In this document: positions 9,749 through 18,483 of the stretch, piece after piece
How the letters are laid out: the number at the start of each line of letters is the position of its first letter
Position numbering within the stretch: the first letter of the stretch is position 1
Assembly (NCBI RefSeq): GCF_014076845.1
Contig: NZ_JACGUT010000084.1
Location: forward strand, 186,001-250,000
Reading direction: 5' to 3'
DNA length: 64,000 nt
Source: Colwellia sp. MB3u-41
GTDB taxonomy: Bacteria > Pseudomonadota > Gammaproteobacteria > Enterobacterales > Alteromonadaceae
Program-made: the position numbers and the translations under genes
The notes under the pieces: generated by a model
Databases searched by the model: none
What the model was told of the DNA's origin: nothing
What the model saw: only the letters and a program-made list of their open reading frames with translations

Positions 9749-11746
9749 TTAAAATCCCTTAATGGTGTATTTTATTTTTAAGCTGCGACCCTGCGATGTT
9801 CTATTTGCAAGATCTTGGTATTTATCGTTAAATAAATTATTGGCGGCAAAAGATATTCTATGTTTGCCTTTTTTCCAGTTGACTGAAAAATCTGATACGG
9901 TGCGGTTGGCTGGATTACCATTACCTATATGACCGTTATTATTTTGAATTCTGTTAATGAGATTGAAGTACAAGTCTTTATCTTTACTGACTTTAAATGA
10001 CATGTTCCATGCGGAATTTACCTTGTATTTCAACGCTACGCTGTACTGTTGATGATATATACCCGGTAGTTTCTTCTTATTAAATGCGACAAATTTTGAT
10101 GTGGTTTCACTGTCTATAATATTGGCTTGTAGCGCGAAAGATAATTGTGTTAATAATTGATAATTTGTTTGAATTTCAATGCCTAACAAGTCTGCATTAC
10201 TGACATTTCTATAGCTACCGACATTACTTGAATTAAAAATGGCGACAATTGAATTTTCTAATTTTTGTTGGTAAATAGATGAAGATATAGACAGATTTTT
10301 GTAAAGGTATTGCCCACCCATTGAGAGTGTTTTTGCTTCTTCTGGCAATAAATTATCATTACCCTTAAAGGAGCCTCTATCACCAAATAATTCGTACAAT
10401 GTCGGTGTTCTTACACCATTACTTAAGTTACTGGTAACTTTTAAATTACCTTGTTTAAAGCTTAACCCGACTTCAGTTGTTTGATAATTATCATTGGCTA
10501 CAAACTTAGCTGCACTGGAATGATTAATCGCTATGTTTGAGTTTTTCTCTTGTAGGTTACTGAACAATGTATACACTTCTATGGGGAGTGACTCGGGTTG
10601 CCACTCGATGCGGGAGCCTATGTTGAGTTGTTCTTGTTTTGCTGAAATATCACATGACGCTATACCATTACATTGTGTTGGTTTTCCGTTGTGTTCGCTA
10701 ACAGAGCTGAAATTTTGTTTATTAAAACTGACAAATGGCAATAGATTAAAGTCTTTCCATGTAAGGTAAGGTTTAAAGCCGATATGTTTTTTTGTTGTTT
10801 CATAATCATTGATATCAAGTTTTATCGAGTCGGGACTTGAAATATAACGCTCATCTTTATTTTCAGCGTAGGCTTCAAATTCAATTGAATTTAGCCAGGG
10901 TGATTTGCTTAACCATTGATGTTGATAGCTATAGCGTAAGTTTTCAGAGCTTAACGTCGAATTGTTTTCAGGGGAGTTGTTTTGGTAATTAGGCAGTGCT
11001 TTATCTTGATCGTTATATTGTACATTGACTCTGATCTGATGTTGATTAAATTGGAATATGTTGTTTATAAAAAAAGACTTTTTTGTAAACTCATTATTTC
11101 TTAATGCTTGCCTATCAGGCGTATCACTATTACTAAAGCCCGCAGGAACGATAAAATCGTAATCGTTGTCACTGTTAATATAATGACCACCAAAAGACAG
11201 GCTGTGAGTTTTAAATGCTTTATTATAAAGCGCATTAACTTCTTGATAGCCAAAGGAGCCCATGGCCAGGGTTAATTTACTCGAGTCTTCAGTGGGGTTA
11301 TAAGTGTTAATGCGAATGACTCCACCGATAGGGGTAGCGCCAGTACCAATCGCTTGGTTTTTACTGATTTCAATACTTTCTATTTGTTCAGTGGGTATTT
11401 GGTTTAAATCAAAACCACCGAATTGACTATCGTTAATAAGTTGACCATCAATATAAAGTTGTACCTGCTTACTGCTCGACCCTCTAATTGAAATAGATAC
11501 AGGGTTACCAATACCACTTATTTCCCGAATTTGAATGCCATTTATCGACTGTAAAATATCAGCAAGCGTTTGCGATGAGTATATAAAGCTTTCGCGATGT
11601 AATACTTGATAATTAGGTGTATTAAATGACTGGTCATTAACAACTTCAATGACTTCTATATCATTACTTAACACAACTTCTGCTTGCGCAAGTGCAGGCA
11701 TCACGATGGAAATAATAACAAATGTATAACGTAAATAAGAAAACAT
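9749..11746 (-). CDS. btuB: TonB-dependent vitamin B12 outer-membrane receptor
   Basis: A 665-aa TonB-dependent receptor: signal peptide to about residue 22 (ALAQA|E), TonB box-like region IEVIEVV, plug domain with LADILQSINGIQIREISG and SIRGSSSKQVQLYIDG, then a 22-strand-type barrel rich in aromatic strands and ending in a C-terminal phenylalanine (TIKGF). It would import cobalamins with TonB energy. Identification as BtuB rather than a siderophore receptor rests on the adjacent B12 riboswitch and on the opposing btuDC-cob-btuF operon. ATG 11,746 follows GAGG with a 4-base gap. Confidence 0.92.
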   Translation of the reverse strand: MFSYLRYTFVIISIVMPALAQAEVVLSNDIEVIEVVNDQSFNTPNYQVLHRESFIYSSQTLADILQSINGIQIREISGIGNPVSISIRGSSSKQVQLYIDGQLINDSQFGGFDLNQIPTEQIESIEISKNQAIGTGATPIGGVIRINTYNPTEDSSKLTLAMGSFGYQEVNALYNKAFKTHSLSFGGHYINSDNDYDFIVPAGFSNSDTPDRQALRNNEFTKKSFFINNIFQFNQHQIRVNVQYNDQDKALPNYQNNSPENNSTLSSENLRYSYQHQWLSKSPWLNSIEFEAYAENKDERYISSPDSIKLDINDYETTKKHIGFKPYLTWKDFNLLPFVSFNKQNFSSVSEHNGKPTQCNGIASCDISAKQEQLNIGSRIEWQPESLPIEVYTLFSNLQEKNSNIAINHSSAAKFVANDNYQTTEVGLSFKQGNLKVTSNLSNGVRTPTLYELFGDRGSFKGNDNLLPEEAKTLSMGGQYLYKNLSISSSIYQQKLENSIVAIFNSSNVGSYRNVSNADLLGIEIQTNYQLLTQLSFALQANIIDSETTSKFVAFNKKKLPGIYHQQYSVALKYKVNSAWNMSFKVSKDKDLYFNLINRIQNNNGHIGNGNPANRTVSDFSVNWKKGKHRISFAANNLFNDKYQDLANRTSQGRSLKIKYTIKGF

Positions 11747-11750
11747 AACA

Positions 11751-11768
11751 CCTCAAAAAATTTTGAGG
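11751..11768 (-). promoter_or_regulatory. Hairpin sequestering the btuB ribosome-binding site
   Basis: CCTCAAAA and TTTTGAGG form a perfect inverted repeat with a 2-nt spacer, and its GAGG arm is the Shine-Dalgarno sequence 5 nt ahead of the btuB ATG. With the B12 aptamer just upstream, this is a plausible translational off-state. The pairing is seen; the regulatory role is inferred. Confidence 0.55.
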
Positions 11769-11844
11769 GAGGTACGGAAGGGTTATAACAAATAGCTATT
11801 GCTAATGTCATTAGATTTCCGTAGCGCCCACCGCACTGCAAGTC

Positions 11845-11972
11845 ATTTGATATTGTTTAGGCCGGTCTCCGGGCTTAACTTCACGTAGCGTAAAGTATTA
11901 CCGTTGCGGGGGCAGCGTTAGAATTATGCATTGCATGTACTAACTTCCCGATTATCTCTAATTCATACCTTG
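11845..11972 (-). promoter_or_regulatory. Cobalamin riboswitch aptamer, btuB unit
   Basis: Read on the minus strand, GGTATGAATTAGAG (near 11,970) is followed by CGGGAAG, then GCTGCCCCCGCAACGGTAA and, after a variable arm, AAGCCCGGAGACCGGCC. These are the conserved blocks of the cobalamin aptamer in the correct order, matching E. coli btuB. The aptamer lies about 100 nt upstream of the btuB start. Confidence 0.93.
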
Positions 11973-12421
11973 TTAAAGTATAAGTGTTGAGCACCTAATC
12001 AATTTTAAGGCGCTATTCTGAGTTGATTGATATAGCTTGTCAATAGTTAGAGTATTAAATCTATAGTTTATGGCTAGTTAGCTCTAATCGTTTGACTGGT
12101 TTTAAAGCAACGTCATTTACTCTTTATTTTGATCCAGCCCTTTAAGTTCAGACGTAAACCATGACCTATCATCAGAAAACTTTGTTGTCAGACTATTTTA
12201 TCTGATGGCATTAACGATGATCTGGCGAGGAATTTTTTGAAGTTACTGAGATTTTAGTTACGGGAAGTTATTCTTTTTAATTAATAACGAGTCGTTTAAT
12301 GACAACCGATAAAACCTAGGCTCTGCTGTAGATTTTTATTGTCTATTTTAATCTCTATTAATTTTATCTAGGCTGTTTAATGGTGAGTTTGGCTAGTCAT
12401 TATCAGCGATAATAGTCATTG
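11973..12421. other. Intergenic region without recognised gene
   Basis: About 450 AT-rich bases between the start of the btuB transcript and the end of the MarR gene. It must contain the btuB promoter near its left end. The only structure noted is a small inverted repeat, ATTATC-AGC-GATAAT, at 12,399-12,413, just beyond the MarR stop and without a T-tract. Nothing else was recognised. Confidence 0.5.
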
Positions 12422-12868
12422 TTATTTATTCGATATATCCACTGATTTTAAGGTTAATTTTTCAATAATATTAGCGAGCTGATTTTTTTCTTCAACACTC
12501 AAAACAGACAATAATTCTTCTTCACGTTGTAAAGCCATCGGTATTAATTGTTGATAAATAGCTAAGCCATGCGCTGTTAGTTTTAACAATGAAGATCGTT
12601 TATCGCTTTTATCAGTATTTTTAACTAACAAGCCTTGGGTCTGCATTTTTGCTATTGCGCGGCTTGCTGGCATTTTTTCTAAATTTGTTTGCTCGCCTAT
12701 TTGCTTTGCTGATAGCAACTCTCCGTTACCTAAACTGGCTAAAACACGCCATTGTTGACGAGAAAGTTCAAACCTTCCTGTATAAATTTCAGCAATATTA
12801 TCACTCACTTTTGCTTGTAGTTGAGTGAGCTGATAAGGAAAAAATTCTGTTAAGTGTAAGCTTTTCAT
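12422..12868 (-). CDS. MarR-family transcriptional regulator
   Basis: A 148-aa winged-helix regulator with the MarR layout: dimerisation helices at both ends and a central HTH (LSAKQIGEQTNLEKMPASRAIAKMQTQ, quoted in parts: QIGEQTNLEKMPASRA as helix-turn-helix), then the wing DKSDKRSSLLKLTAHG with the typical DxRxxxxxLT pattern. It starts 17 nt after the QseF-like gene on the same strand, so it is probably the fourth gene of that operon. The ligand and targets are unknown. Confidence 0.9.
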   Translation of the reverse strand: MKSLHLTEFFPYQLTQLQAKVSDNIAEIYTGRFELSRQQWRVLASLGNGELLSAKQIGEQTNLEKMPASRAIAKMQTQGLLVKNTDKSDKRSSLLKLTAHGLAIYQQLIPMALQREEELLSVLSVEEKNQLANIIEKLTLKSVDISNK

Positions 12869-12885
12869 CGTCTATGTATTCTCAG

Positions 12886-14295
12886 CTAATCTTGTGAAGG
12901 TGTATCGTTATCCACTCTAAATAATTCTGCATTCAAGTGATGTTTTTTCAATAGTTTATAGAACTCTGTACGATTCCGCTGTGCTATTTTGGCTGCTTGT
13001 GAAACATTACCTTCGGTAGTCTTTAATAATTTGGCTAAGTAGTCGCGCTCGAATTTTTCTCTCGCTTCTTGAAAAGAAGGCAGCTGTGCACTTTGAGTAC
13101 GCAATGCATTATTAATTAAGCTTTCACTGATTAATGGCTCTGTTGATAAAGCGACACATTGCTCAACGACATTTTGTAATTGTCTAATATTTCCTGGCCA
13201 GTCAGCCCTGATTAAAACTTCCATCGCTTCTTGGCAGAAACCATTAATTTTATGAGACGTATTTTCGATCGCTACACTTAAAAAGTGCTGGGCAAGTAAA
13301 GGAATATCTTCACGGCGCTCAGCGAGTGTTGGTAAGGTGAGTTCAACCACATTTAAGCGGTAATAAAGATCTTCACGAAAGCTTTTATCAATAATGGCTT
13401 CTTGAAGGTTTTTATGGGTTGCAGCAATAATACGTACATCAACTTTTATTGATTGTGTACTCCCGACCGGGCGAACTTCTTTTTCCTGCAGAGCTCGTAA
13501 TAATTTCACTTGAAAGCTCATTGGCATATCACCCACTTCATCAAGAAATAAAGTGCCGCCATCGGTTGACTGAAAAAGTCCTTGGTGGTTTTTATCAGCG
13601 CCAGTAAAAGCGCCTTTGCAATGACCAAATAACTCTGACTCTAACAATTGTTCGGGTATGGCCGCACAGTTAATGGCGGTGAATTTTTTACTGTTACGCT
13701 TGCTTGCTAAGTGAACCGCTTTCGCTAATAATTCTTTACCGGTTCCGCTTGCGCTATGGATCAATAGACTAAAATCACTTTGAGCAACCTGATAGGTTTG
13801 CTGTAATAATGACGACATCACAGCGCTGCGACTAATTATCTTTTTACGCCAAATGTCAGCTTTTGCATTGGTATTGTGCGCACTATTTTGTGGTTGTAAA
13901 CGTATGGCTTCTTGTACAGTTGATAACAGCTCTTGGCTTTCAAAAGGTTTGGTTAAAAAGCTAAAAACCCCTTGTTTTGTCGCACTAATAGCATCAGGAA
14001 TAGTACCGTGGGCGGTCATAATGATGACAGGTAAATTGGGTTGTTGTTGACGAATTATTTCGAAAAGTGCCATACCGTCCATGCCTTCCATGCGCAGATC
14101 GCTGATCACTAATTGTGGAGGAAAAGTTTCTAATATGCCTAATGCCATTTTGGCACTACTTGCTGACTCGATTTGATAACCTGCCGCTGATAGCCGAATA
14201 CCCAGTAATCTTAATAAGCTGGGATCGTCATCAACAAGCAGTATCTTCTCGCGTTGTTTTTCATCGATTTTTTTGTGATTATTGGTTAAAACCAT
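12886..14295 (-). CDS. glrR: Sigma-54-dependent response regulator, GlrR/QseF type
   Basis: 469 aa: an N-terminal receiver domain (acidic pocket VDDDPSL, phospho-Asp in VISDLRMEGMDG, Lys in FLTKPF), a central AAA+ domain (Walker A HSASGTGKELLAK, the sigma-54-contacting GAFTGA loop, Walker B GGTLFLDEVGDMP, WPGNIRQLQN) and a C-terminal Fis-type HTH (GNVSQAAKIAQRNRTEFYKLL). It is activated by phosphorylation to remodel sigma-54 polymerase. The order kinase - lipoprotein - regulator matches glrK-yfhG-glrR (qseEGF) of enterobacteria, where it drives the small RNA GlmY; that target was not found here. Confidence 0.93.
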   Translation of the reverse strand: MVLTNNHKKIDEKQREKILLVDDDPSLLRLLGIRLSAAGYQIESASSAKMALGILETFPPQLVISDLRMEGMDGMALFEIIRQQQPNLPVIIMTAHGTIPDAISATKQGVFSFLTKPFESQELLSTVQEAIRLQPQNSAHNTNAKADIWRKKIISRSAVMSSLLQQTYQVAQSDFSLLIHSASGTGKELLAKAVHLASKRNSKKFTAINCAAIPEQLLESELFGHCKGAFTGADKNHQGLFQSTDGGTLFLDEVGDMPMSFQVKLLRALQEKEVRPVGSTQSIKVDVRIIAATHKNLQEAIIDKSFREDLYYRLNVVELTLPTLAERREDIPLLAQHFLSVAIENTSHKINGFCQEAMEVLIRADWPGNIRQLQNVVEQCVALSTEPLISESLINNALRTQSAQLPSFQEAREKFERDYLAKLLKTTEGNVSQAAKIAQRNRTEFYKLLKKHHLNAELFRVDNDTPSQD

Positions 14296-14300
14296 CGTCT

Positions 14301-14891
14301 TTACTGTCCATGTTCATTAATAGTATGTTCTATTTTTTTTAGCTGAAGGATCTGCTGCTGTAATGCTTTAAATTGCTGCTGTTGCTGCACGGAAGCTTCT
14401 TTTATGGCGTTAAGCGCTTTCTTTGCTTGTGATAGATCATTGAGACGTAACACTTGTTCATTGAGTTGTATTTTTAGCATGCTATAAAAGGCAAAGTCGG
14501 CCTCAGTTATATCGCTGTTTTTGAGATCAATGAGTGAAAGCTTGTTTAAGATACTTTTTGCGGTAAACGGATTGTGAACAGACGAATGAGGCAGTGAAAA
14601 AAGCAATACTGATTTTAATTGCCATTGAATAGCATCGTTATTATTCATTTTATTTTGCGTTACAGCTTCATTACTGTCGAATAAGACTAACTGATGTTGG
14701 CGAACTTTATCTGCCAATTGACTGTCAGTTAAGGTTACTAAAGATAAATAATACTGCGTATAGTCAATGATTTTACTTTCAACAGTTATATCTGGAGTTG
14801 TTTTATTTAGTAACTGACAACCACTTAATATTGAGAGTAACGCTAGTGTAAAAATAACGAGAAGGTTTTTATTGGTTGAAAATATCATCAA
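14301..14891 (-). CDS. qseG: Lipoprotein of the QseEGF system (QseG/YfhG-like)
   Basis: A 196-aa protein with a short hydrophobic leader and lipobox LSGC (Cys about residue 25), followed by a mostly helical domain and a C-terminal Gln/Lys-rich coiled coil (QQQQFKALQQQILQLKKIE). In E. coli QseG is an outer-membrane lipoprotein that controls the kinase QseE. Sequence identity is not obvious, so the name rests on position: it begins 4 bases inside the end of the kinase gene and stops 5 bases before the regulator gene. Confidence 0.7.
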   Translation of the reverse strand: MMIFSTNKNLLVIFTLALLSILSGCQLLNKTTPDITVESKIIDYTQYYLSLVTLTDSQLADKVRQHQLVLFDSNEAVTQNKMNNNDAIQWQLKSVLLFSLPHSSVHNPFTAKSILNKLSLIDLKNSDITEADFAFYSMLKIQLNEQVLRLNDLSQAKKALNAIKEASVQQQQQFKALQQQILQLKKIEHTINEHGQ

Positions 14892-16375
14892 GCCTTTACT
14901 CCCATTTTAGTTTCCACTAGAAAAGCATGAGGCAAGGTGATTGTCATTGCGGTACCACTATTTATACCGGTATTACTTTTTATTTCAATGGTGCCATTGA
15001 GTCGCATCAGTAGCTCCTTTACAATGGTTAGTCCTAGACCACTGCCTTTGATTTTTGCATTTTTTGCAGGAATGCCTTGGTAAAAAGCATCAAATATTTT
15101 CTCTTGTTGGCCGTCAGCTATACCGATACCTTGGTCAATAATACTCAACAACAACGTATTATCATTGAGTGAGCACACTATGTTAATAACGTTGTTTTCA
15201 TCAGAGTACTTAATCGCATTTGATAAGAGGTTATCTAAAATAACACTTAATTGTTTCCCGTTAGCTTTGAGTTTTATTGCCGCACTTTTATACACAACTG
15301 TTAAGTTTTTCTGTTTAATATCTAAACTTCTTTGTTGTAATACTTGCGCAACTAATAATGATAATTCAACGGTTTCAGCATCTTGCAAACTGGTTGAATC
15401 AAGCACAATATTGAAGTCTAGTAGGTCTTCAATTAAGCGTTGTAAGCGGGTAACACTACGACGAATAATATTAGAAATTTCTTGTTGTTCAGCATTTAAT
15501 TCCCCAACACTGTGATCATAAAGTAATTCGGTGCCTTCTCTAATTGCCGCCAGTGGTGTTTTTAGCTCATGAGAGATATGACGAATAAAACTTGATTTTT
15601 GTAACTCCAGTGCGTGCAAGCGATTACGCATAACTTCTAAGGCGTCAGCAATTTCTTTCATTTCGGGGGAGCCGTTAAATGTGACTTCACTGTCGAAGTT
15701 TCCTAATGCTAAATGCTGTATTTTCTTTAATAATTGTTTGAGCGGCTTAGTTATTAAAAAGATAAAAATTGCTGCGATGATTAAAGTGAAGGGAATGATC
15801 ATCAGGCTTTTTAGCATGTCGTGTCTAACATCGTTGGCCGATGCTTTAATCTGCTGTGCTTGCGAGATTAATAAATTGTTACTTTGCTCAGCTATTTTTT
15901 TTCGGATAGAGACAAGTTCAGTAAAATGTACTTGTAGCGATGCTAATGACGACGTTTCCAATGGGTGCAACGTTAAATAACGGTGAACTAATTCAATCGC
16001 TTGAGAAAATTCTTTACTTAGCCGATTTAAGTTGTTGTCTTTATTAAACAATGGATTACTAGCCATGGCTTTTAAAATAGCTTGCTCGTGTCTTAAATAA
16101 GCAGTTAATAAGTCTTGATCTTTTAGTATCAAAAACTGACTAGCACTTCTTTCCATTTTGGCTAAGGTAAAATTTATTTGCCGATTTGTTTTAACGAGCT
16201 CAGCGACATTAAAAATAGCCGATGTACTTTGATGAGAAAGTAATGAAATTTGATTCGCACTATACAGTAAAGCTATTACTAACGGCAAAGCAACCAAAGA
16301 AAAGCCTAAAATGCTGAGCTTTTTAATAGAATACGCGTTAATCGCTAGAAAATGAGGGAAGTTTAATTGTTTCAT
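14888..16375 (-). CDS. glrK: Sensor histidine kinase, GlrK/QseE type
   Basis: 495 aa from ATG 16,375. An in-frame GTG at 16,453 would add 26 residues, but the ATG start lines up with enterobacterial QseE (basic residues, then the first membrane helix at about 20-38). Order: TM1, helical periplasmic domain with EMERS-like KMERSASQF, TM2 at about 190-210, HAMP, HisKA with SFIRHISHELKTPLAAIREG (phospho-His), and HATPase with DNLLSNAIKYS, DQGIGI and GSGLGLTIVKEL. It would phosphorylate the linked sigma-54 regulator in response to an envelope signal. Confidence 0.9.
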   Translation of the reverse strand: MKQLNFPHFLAINAYSIKKLSILGFSLVALPLVIALLYSANQISLLSHQSTSAIFNVAELVKTNRQINFTLAKMERSASQFLILKDQDLLTAYLRHEQAILKAMASNPLFNKDNNLNRLSKEFSQAIELVHRYLTLHPLETSSLASLQVHFTELVSIRKKIAEQSNNLLISQAQQIKASANDVRHDMLKSLMIIPFTLIIAAIFIFLITKPLKQLLKKIQHLALGNFDSEVTFNGSPEMKEIADALEVMRNRLHALELQKSSFIRHISHELKTPLAAIREGTELLYDHSVGELNAEQQEISNIIRRSVTRLQRLIEDLLDFNIVLDSTSLQDAETVELSLLVAQVLQQRSLDIKQKNLTVVYKSAAIKLKANGKQLSVILDNLLSNAIKYSDENNVINIVCSLNDNTLLLSIIDQGIGIADGQQEKIFDAFYQGIPAKNAKIKGSGLGLTIVKELLMRLNGTIEIKSNTGINSGTAMTITLPHAFLVETKMGVKA

Positions 16376-16740
16376 GGATGCCACAACGATTAATGAGATG
16401 AGTAGTTTAGTTTTATTAAAAGAAAAAACAACCATGTCGTTTATTTGAGACACTACTTTAAACCCTGTAATAGCGGGTTTTGAAATTTTATTATGAGTTA
16501 GTTACTGTTTTACTTCAATTATTTTATCCATTGTTAGTGTTAACGTTTGCTCATTATTTTTATCAACAGTTTTTCTGTTGCCAAATGGCGACACATTGGA
16601 GAAGTTCTTGGGTAGCTTTTAAGTATTTATCTAATAATATCAGCGTTTTATATTTATGGTTCAATTCCTGCTATGTCTATTGTGTTAACCCTTATATTGA
16701 TTAAAATAAATCCATGAACTCTATGAATAAAGGAATTAAA
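16376..16740. other. Divergent promoter region
   Basis: 365 bases between the start of the kinase gene (minus strand) and the start of the EF-hand gene (plus strand). A small inverted repeat AAACCC-N9-GGGTTT lies at 16,460-16,480 in the kinase leader. A 74-codon frame at 16,480-16,704 looks like chance: it is rich in F, Y and C with no family pattern and no ribosome site. Confidence 0.5.
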
Positions 16741-17124
16741 ATGAATTCTATTAGCTTGAAAAAAGTCACTCTACTTGTTGGTACCTGTGCATTAGCTTCG
16801 TATTTTGTAAGCGCAGAAGATAACGTTGCAAGTCTTGAAGTTTCCGTGGTTGAACAAGTTGTTACTAAGCCTGCTGCGACTCAAGTGTTGTCTGCTGATA
16901 AATGGGTTAAGGTCGACAAAAGTATCCCTACATTATTGACACAACTTGACCATGATAAAAATGGTTCACTTAATGAAGCAGAAGTTATTGCGAGTAAAGA
17001 TGATCAATTAGTGAAGCACTTTAAAGATATTGACAAAAATGCGGATACTGAAATCAGTGAAGGTGAGCTAAAAAGTTATCTGGCTGCGTTAAAAATGAAA
17101 ATGAAAATGAAAATGAAAAATTAA
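16741..17124 (+). CDS. Exported EF-hand calcium-binding protein
   Basis: 127 aa from ATG 16,741, which has AAGGA 7 nt upstream and is preferred to ATGs at 16,714 and 16,723. A signal peptide ends near YFVSAED. Two EF-hand loops follow: DHDKNGSLNEAE and DKNADTEISEGE, both with Asp at position 1 and Glu at 12. The C-terminus is an odd KMKMKMKMKN tail encoded by about four AAAATG hexamers in tandem, a tract prone to slipped-strand length change. It is probably periplasmic; a specific function cannot be assigned. Confidence 0.88.
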   Translation: MNSISLKKVTLLVGTCALASYFVSAEDNVASLEVSVVEQVVTKPAATQVLSADKWVKVDKSIPTLLTQLDHDKNGSLNEAEVIASKDDQLVKHFKDIDKNADTEISEGELKSYLAALKMKMKMKMKN

Positions 17125-17220
17125 CTGTATCTTTTTAACATTATTAGACACGAACTTCCGACTGTTGCCACCTACGCAGTTGGATTTTTTCTCACATGTC
17201 ATACCCAGTAGAAGATTATT

Positions 17221-17586
17221 ATGGACAACAAACTCACTAACAAAGTACCCGTAGAATCAATGCCTCGATTTGTACAAGTTGATGATTGGATTTTTGAGAT
17301 AAAAACTGTGCGCGCTCTTCGTGTTGAGGAGTACGGTAAACCTTATACGGCCATTGCCAATCTAACGGTAAATGGAGATAACGCTTATATTGATGGTTTG
17401 CTGACACGTGAGGATGAAAAATTTAGTCGCAAAGATTTCCAAGCCTTTTATAAAGTTTGTCAACAAATGACAATAAAAAAAGCACACTTTGACCGCTTTA
17501 AAAACAATAAACTGATTGCTGAGAGTGTCGATATCACGCCAGTAAAATCAGTGAAACAACAAACGATACTTAAGCTCGTTCGTTAA
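17221..17586 (+). CDS. Conserved-looking hypothetical protein
   Basis: A 121-aa soluble protein with no signal peptide or membrane segment. It is basic at the end and has alternating beta-like stretches (FVQVDDWIFEIKTVRALRV, IANLTVNGDNAYIDGLL) and a helix around SRKDFQAFYKVCQQM. A ribosome site AGTAGAAG lies 7 nt ahead of the ATG. I do not recognise the family. It stands alone, 96 nt after the EF-hand gene and 109 nt before rsuA, in the same direction. Confidence 0.75.
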   Translation: MDNKLTNKVPVESMPRFVQVDDWIFEIKTVRALRVEEYGKPYTAIANLTVNGDNAYIDGLLTREDEKFSRKDFQAFYKVCQQMTIKKAHFDRFKNNKLIAESVDITPVKSVKQQTILKLVR

Positions 17587-17695
17587 AGCCCTCTTACTGA
17601 CTTTATACATTAAGTACGTATATTCACTTTATTTTTAATGTAATAGGTATAACATAGCCAGCACTTTAATAGCGCGATAAAATAAATTCCTACTT

Positions 17696-18478
17696 ATGTC
17701 ATTAAGCACCGCTCGTCTCGACCGCTTTATCAGTGAACACTGCAATATTAGCCGTAGATCTGTACGATTGATGTTAGCGCAAAAACGGATATGCGTAGAT
17801 GACTGTGTATCAAGTGATATTGGCGAGCGTATTGATAAATTTTCAAAAATAACACTTGATGGTCAAGTGTTACAAGATAACCAAGCGCTCTATATAATGC
17901 TGCATAAACCCATTGGCGTCGTGAGTGCGACGATAGATAAGCAACATAAAACTGTTATTAATTTACTTGAAGAACAAAGGTTATTCTCTGAGGATACCAG
18001 TGAAGACAAAAACAATTTACATATTGTTGGTCGCCTTGATCTAAACACTTCAGGTTTATTGTTGCTGACTAACGACAGTCGTTGGTCAGAACGGCTCACC
18101 TCTCCCAAGCATAAAGTAGAAAAATGTTATCAGGTTACCTTACAAAACCCATTAACGGATGATTATGCCCTAGCATTTGCGAAGGGGATGTTTTTTGAAT
18201 TTGAAAAGATTACCACTAAACCAGCAAAACTAAAGATTATTACTAATCAGGCTAATGAACAAAGTCATCAATATGTTGCAGAGGTTAGATTAACAGAAGG
18301 ACGATATCATCAAATTAAGCGGATGTTTGGCCGATTTCGTAATCCCGTTATAGGCTTGCATCGACAAGCCATCGGAAACTTATTACTTGATGAAGATTTG
18401 GCTCTAGGAAAGAGCCGATTTTTAACTGACAAAGAAATCAGGGACATTTTTACTACGGCTGTTACAGAATCAGAATAA
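17696..18478 (+). CDS. rsuA: Ribosomal small-subunit pseudouridine synthase (RsuA family)
   Basis: 260 aa with an N-terminal S4 RNA-binding domain (LDRFISEHCNISRRSVRLML) and the RsuA/RluB-type catalytic domain: the aspartate motif GRLDLNTSGLLLLTND, HKVEKCYQVTL, LTEGRYHQIKRMF and GLHRQAIGNLLLD. RsuA modifies U516 of 16S rRNA. The AKG..F.. region and KPAKL segment fit RsuA better than RluB or RluE. Compared with the 231-aa E. coli enzyme it has about 20 extra residues before the catalytic aspartate (SEDTSEDKNN). It converges on the RIO kinase gene with only 5 bases between stops. Confidence 0.88.
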   Translation: MSLSTARLDRFISEHCNISRRSVRLMLAQKRICVDDCVSSDIGERIDKFSKITLDGQVLQDNQALYIMLHKPIGVVSATIDKQHKTVINLLEEQRLFSEDTSEDKNNLHIVGRLDLNTSGLLLLTNDSRWSERLTSPKHKVEKCYQVTLQNPLTDDYALAFAKGMFFEFEKITTKPAKLKIITNQANEQSHQYVAEVRLTEGRYHQIKRMFGRFRNPVIGLHRQAIGNLLLDEDLALGKSRFLTDKEIRDIFTTAVTESE

Positions 18479-18483
18479 TAAGC

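Noticed and set aside
16480-16704. 74-codon plus-strand frame between the kinase and EF-hand genes
   Set aside because: Rich in F, Y, C and W by AT composition, without a ribosome site or family pattern; likely chance.
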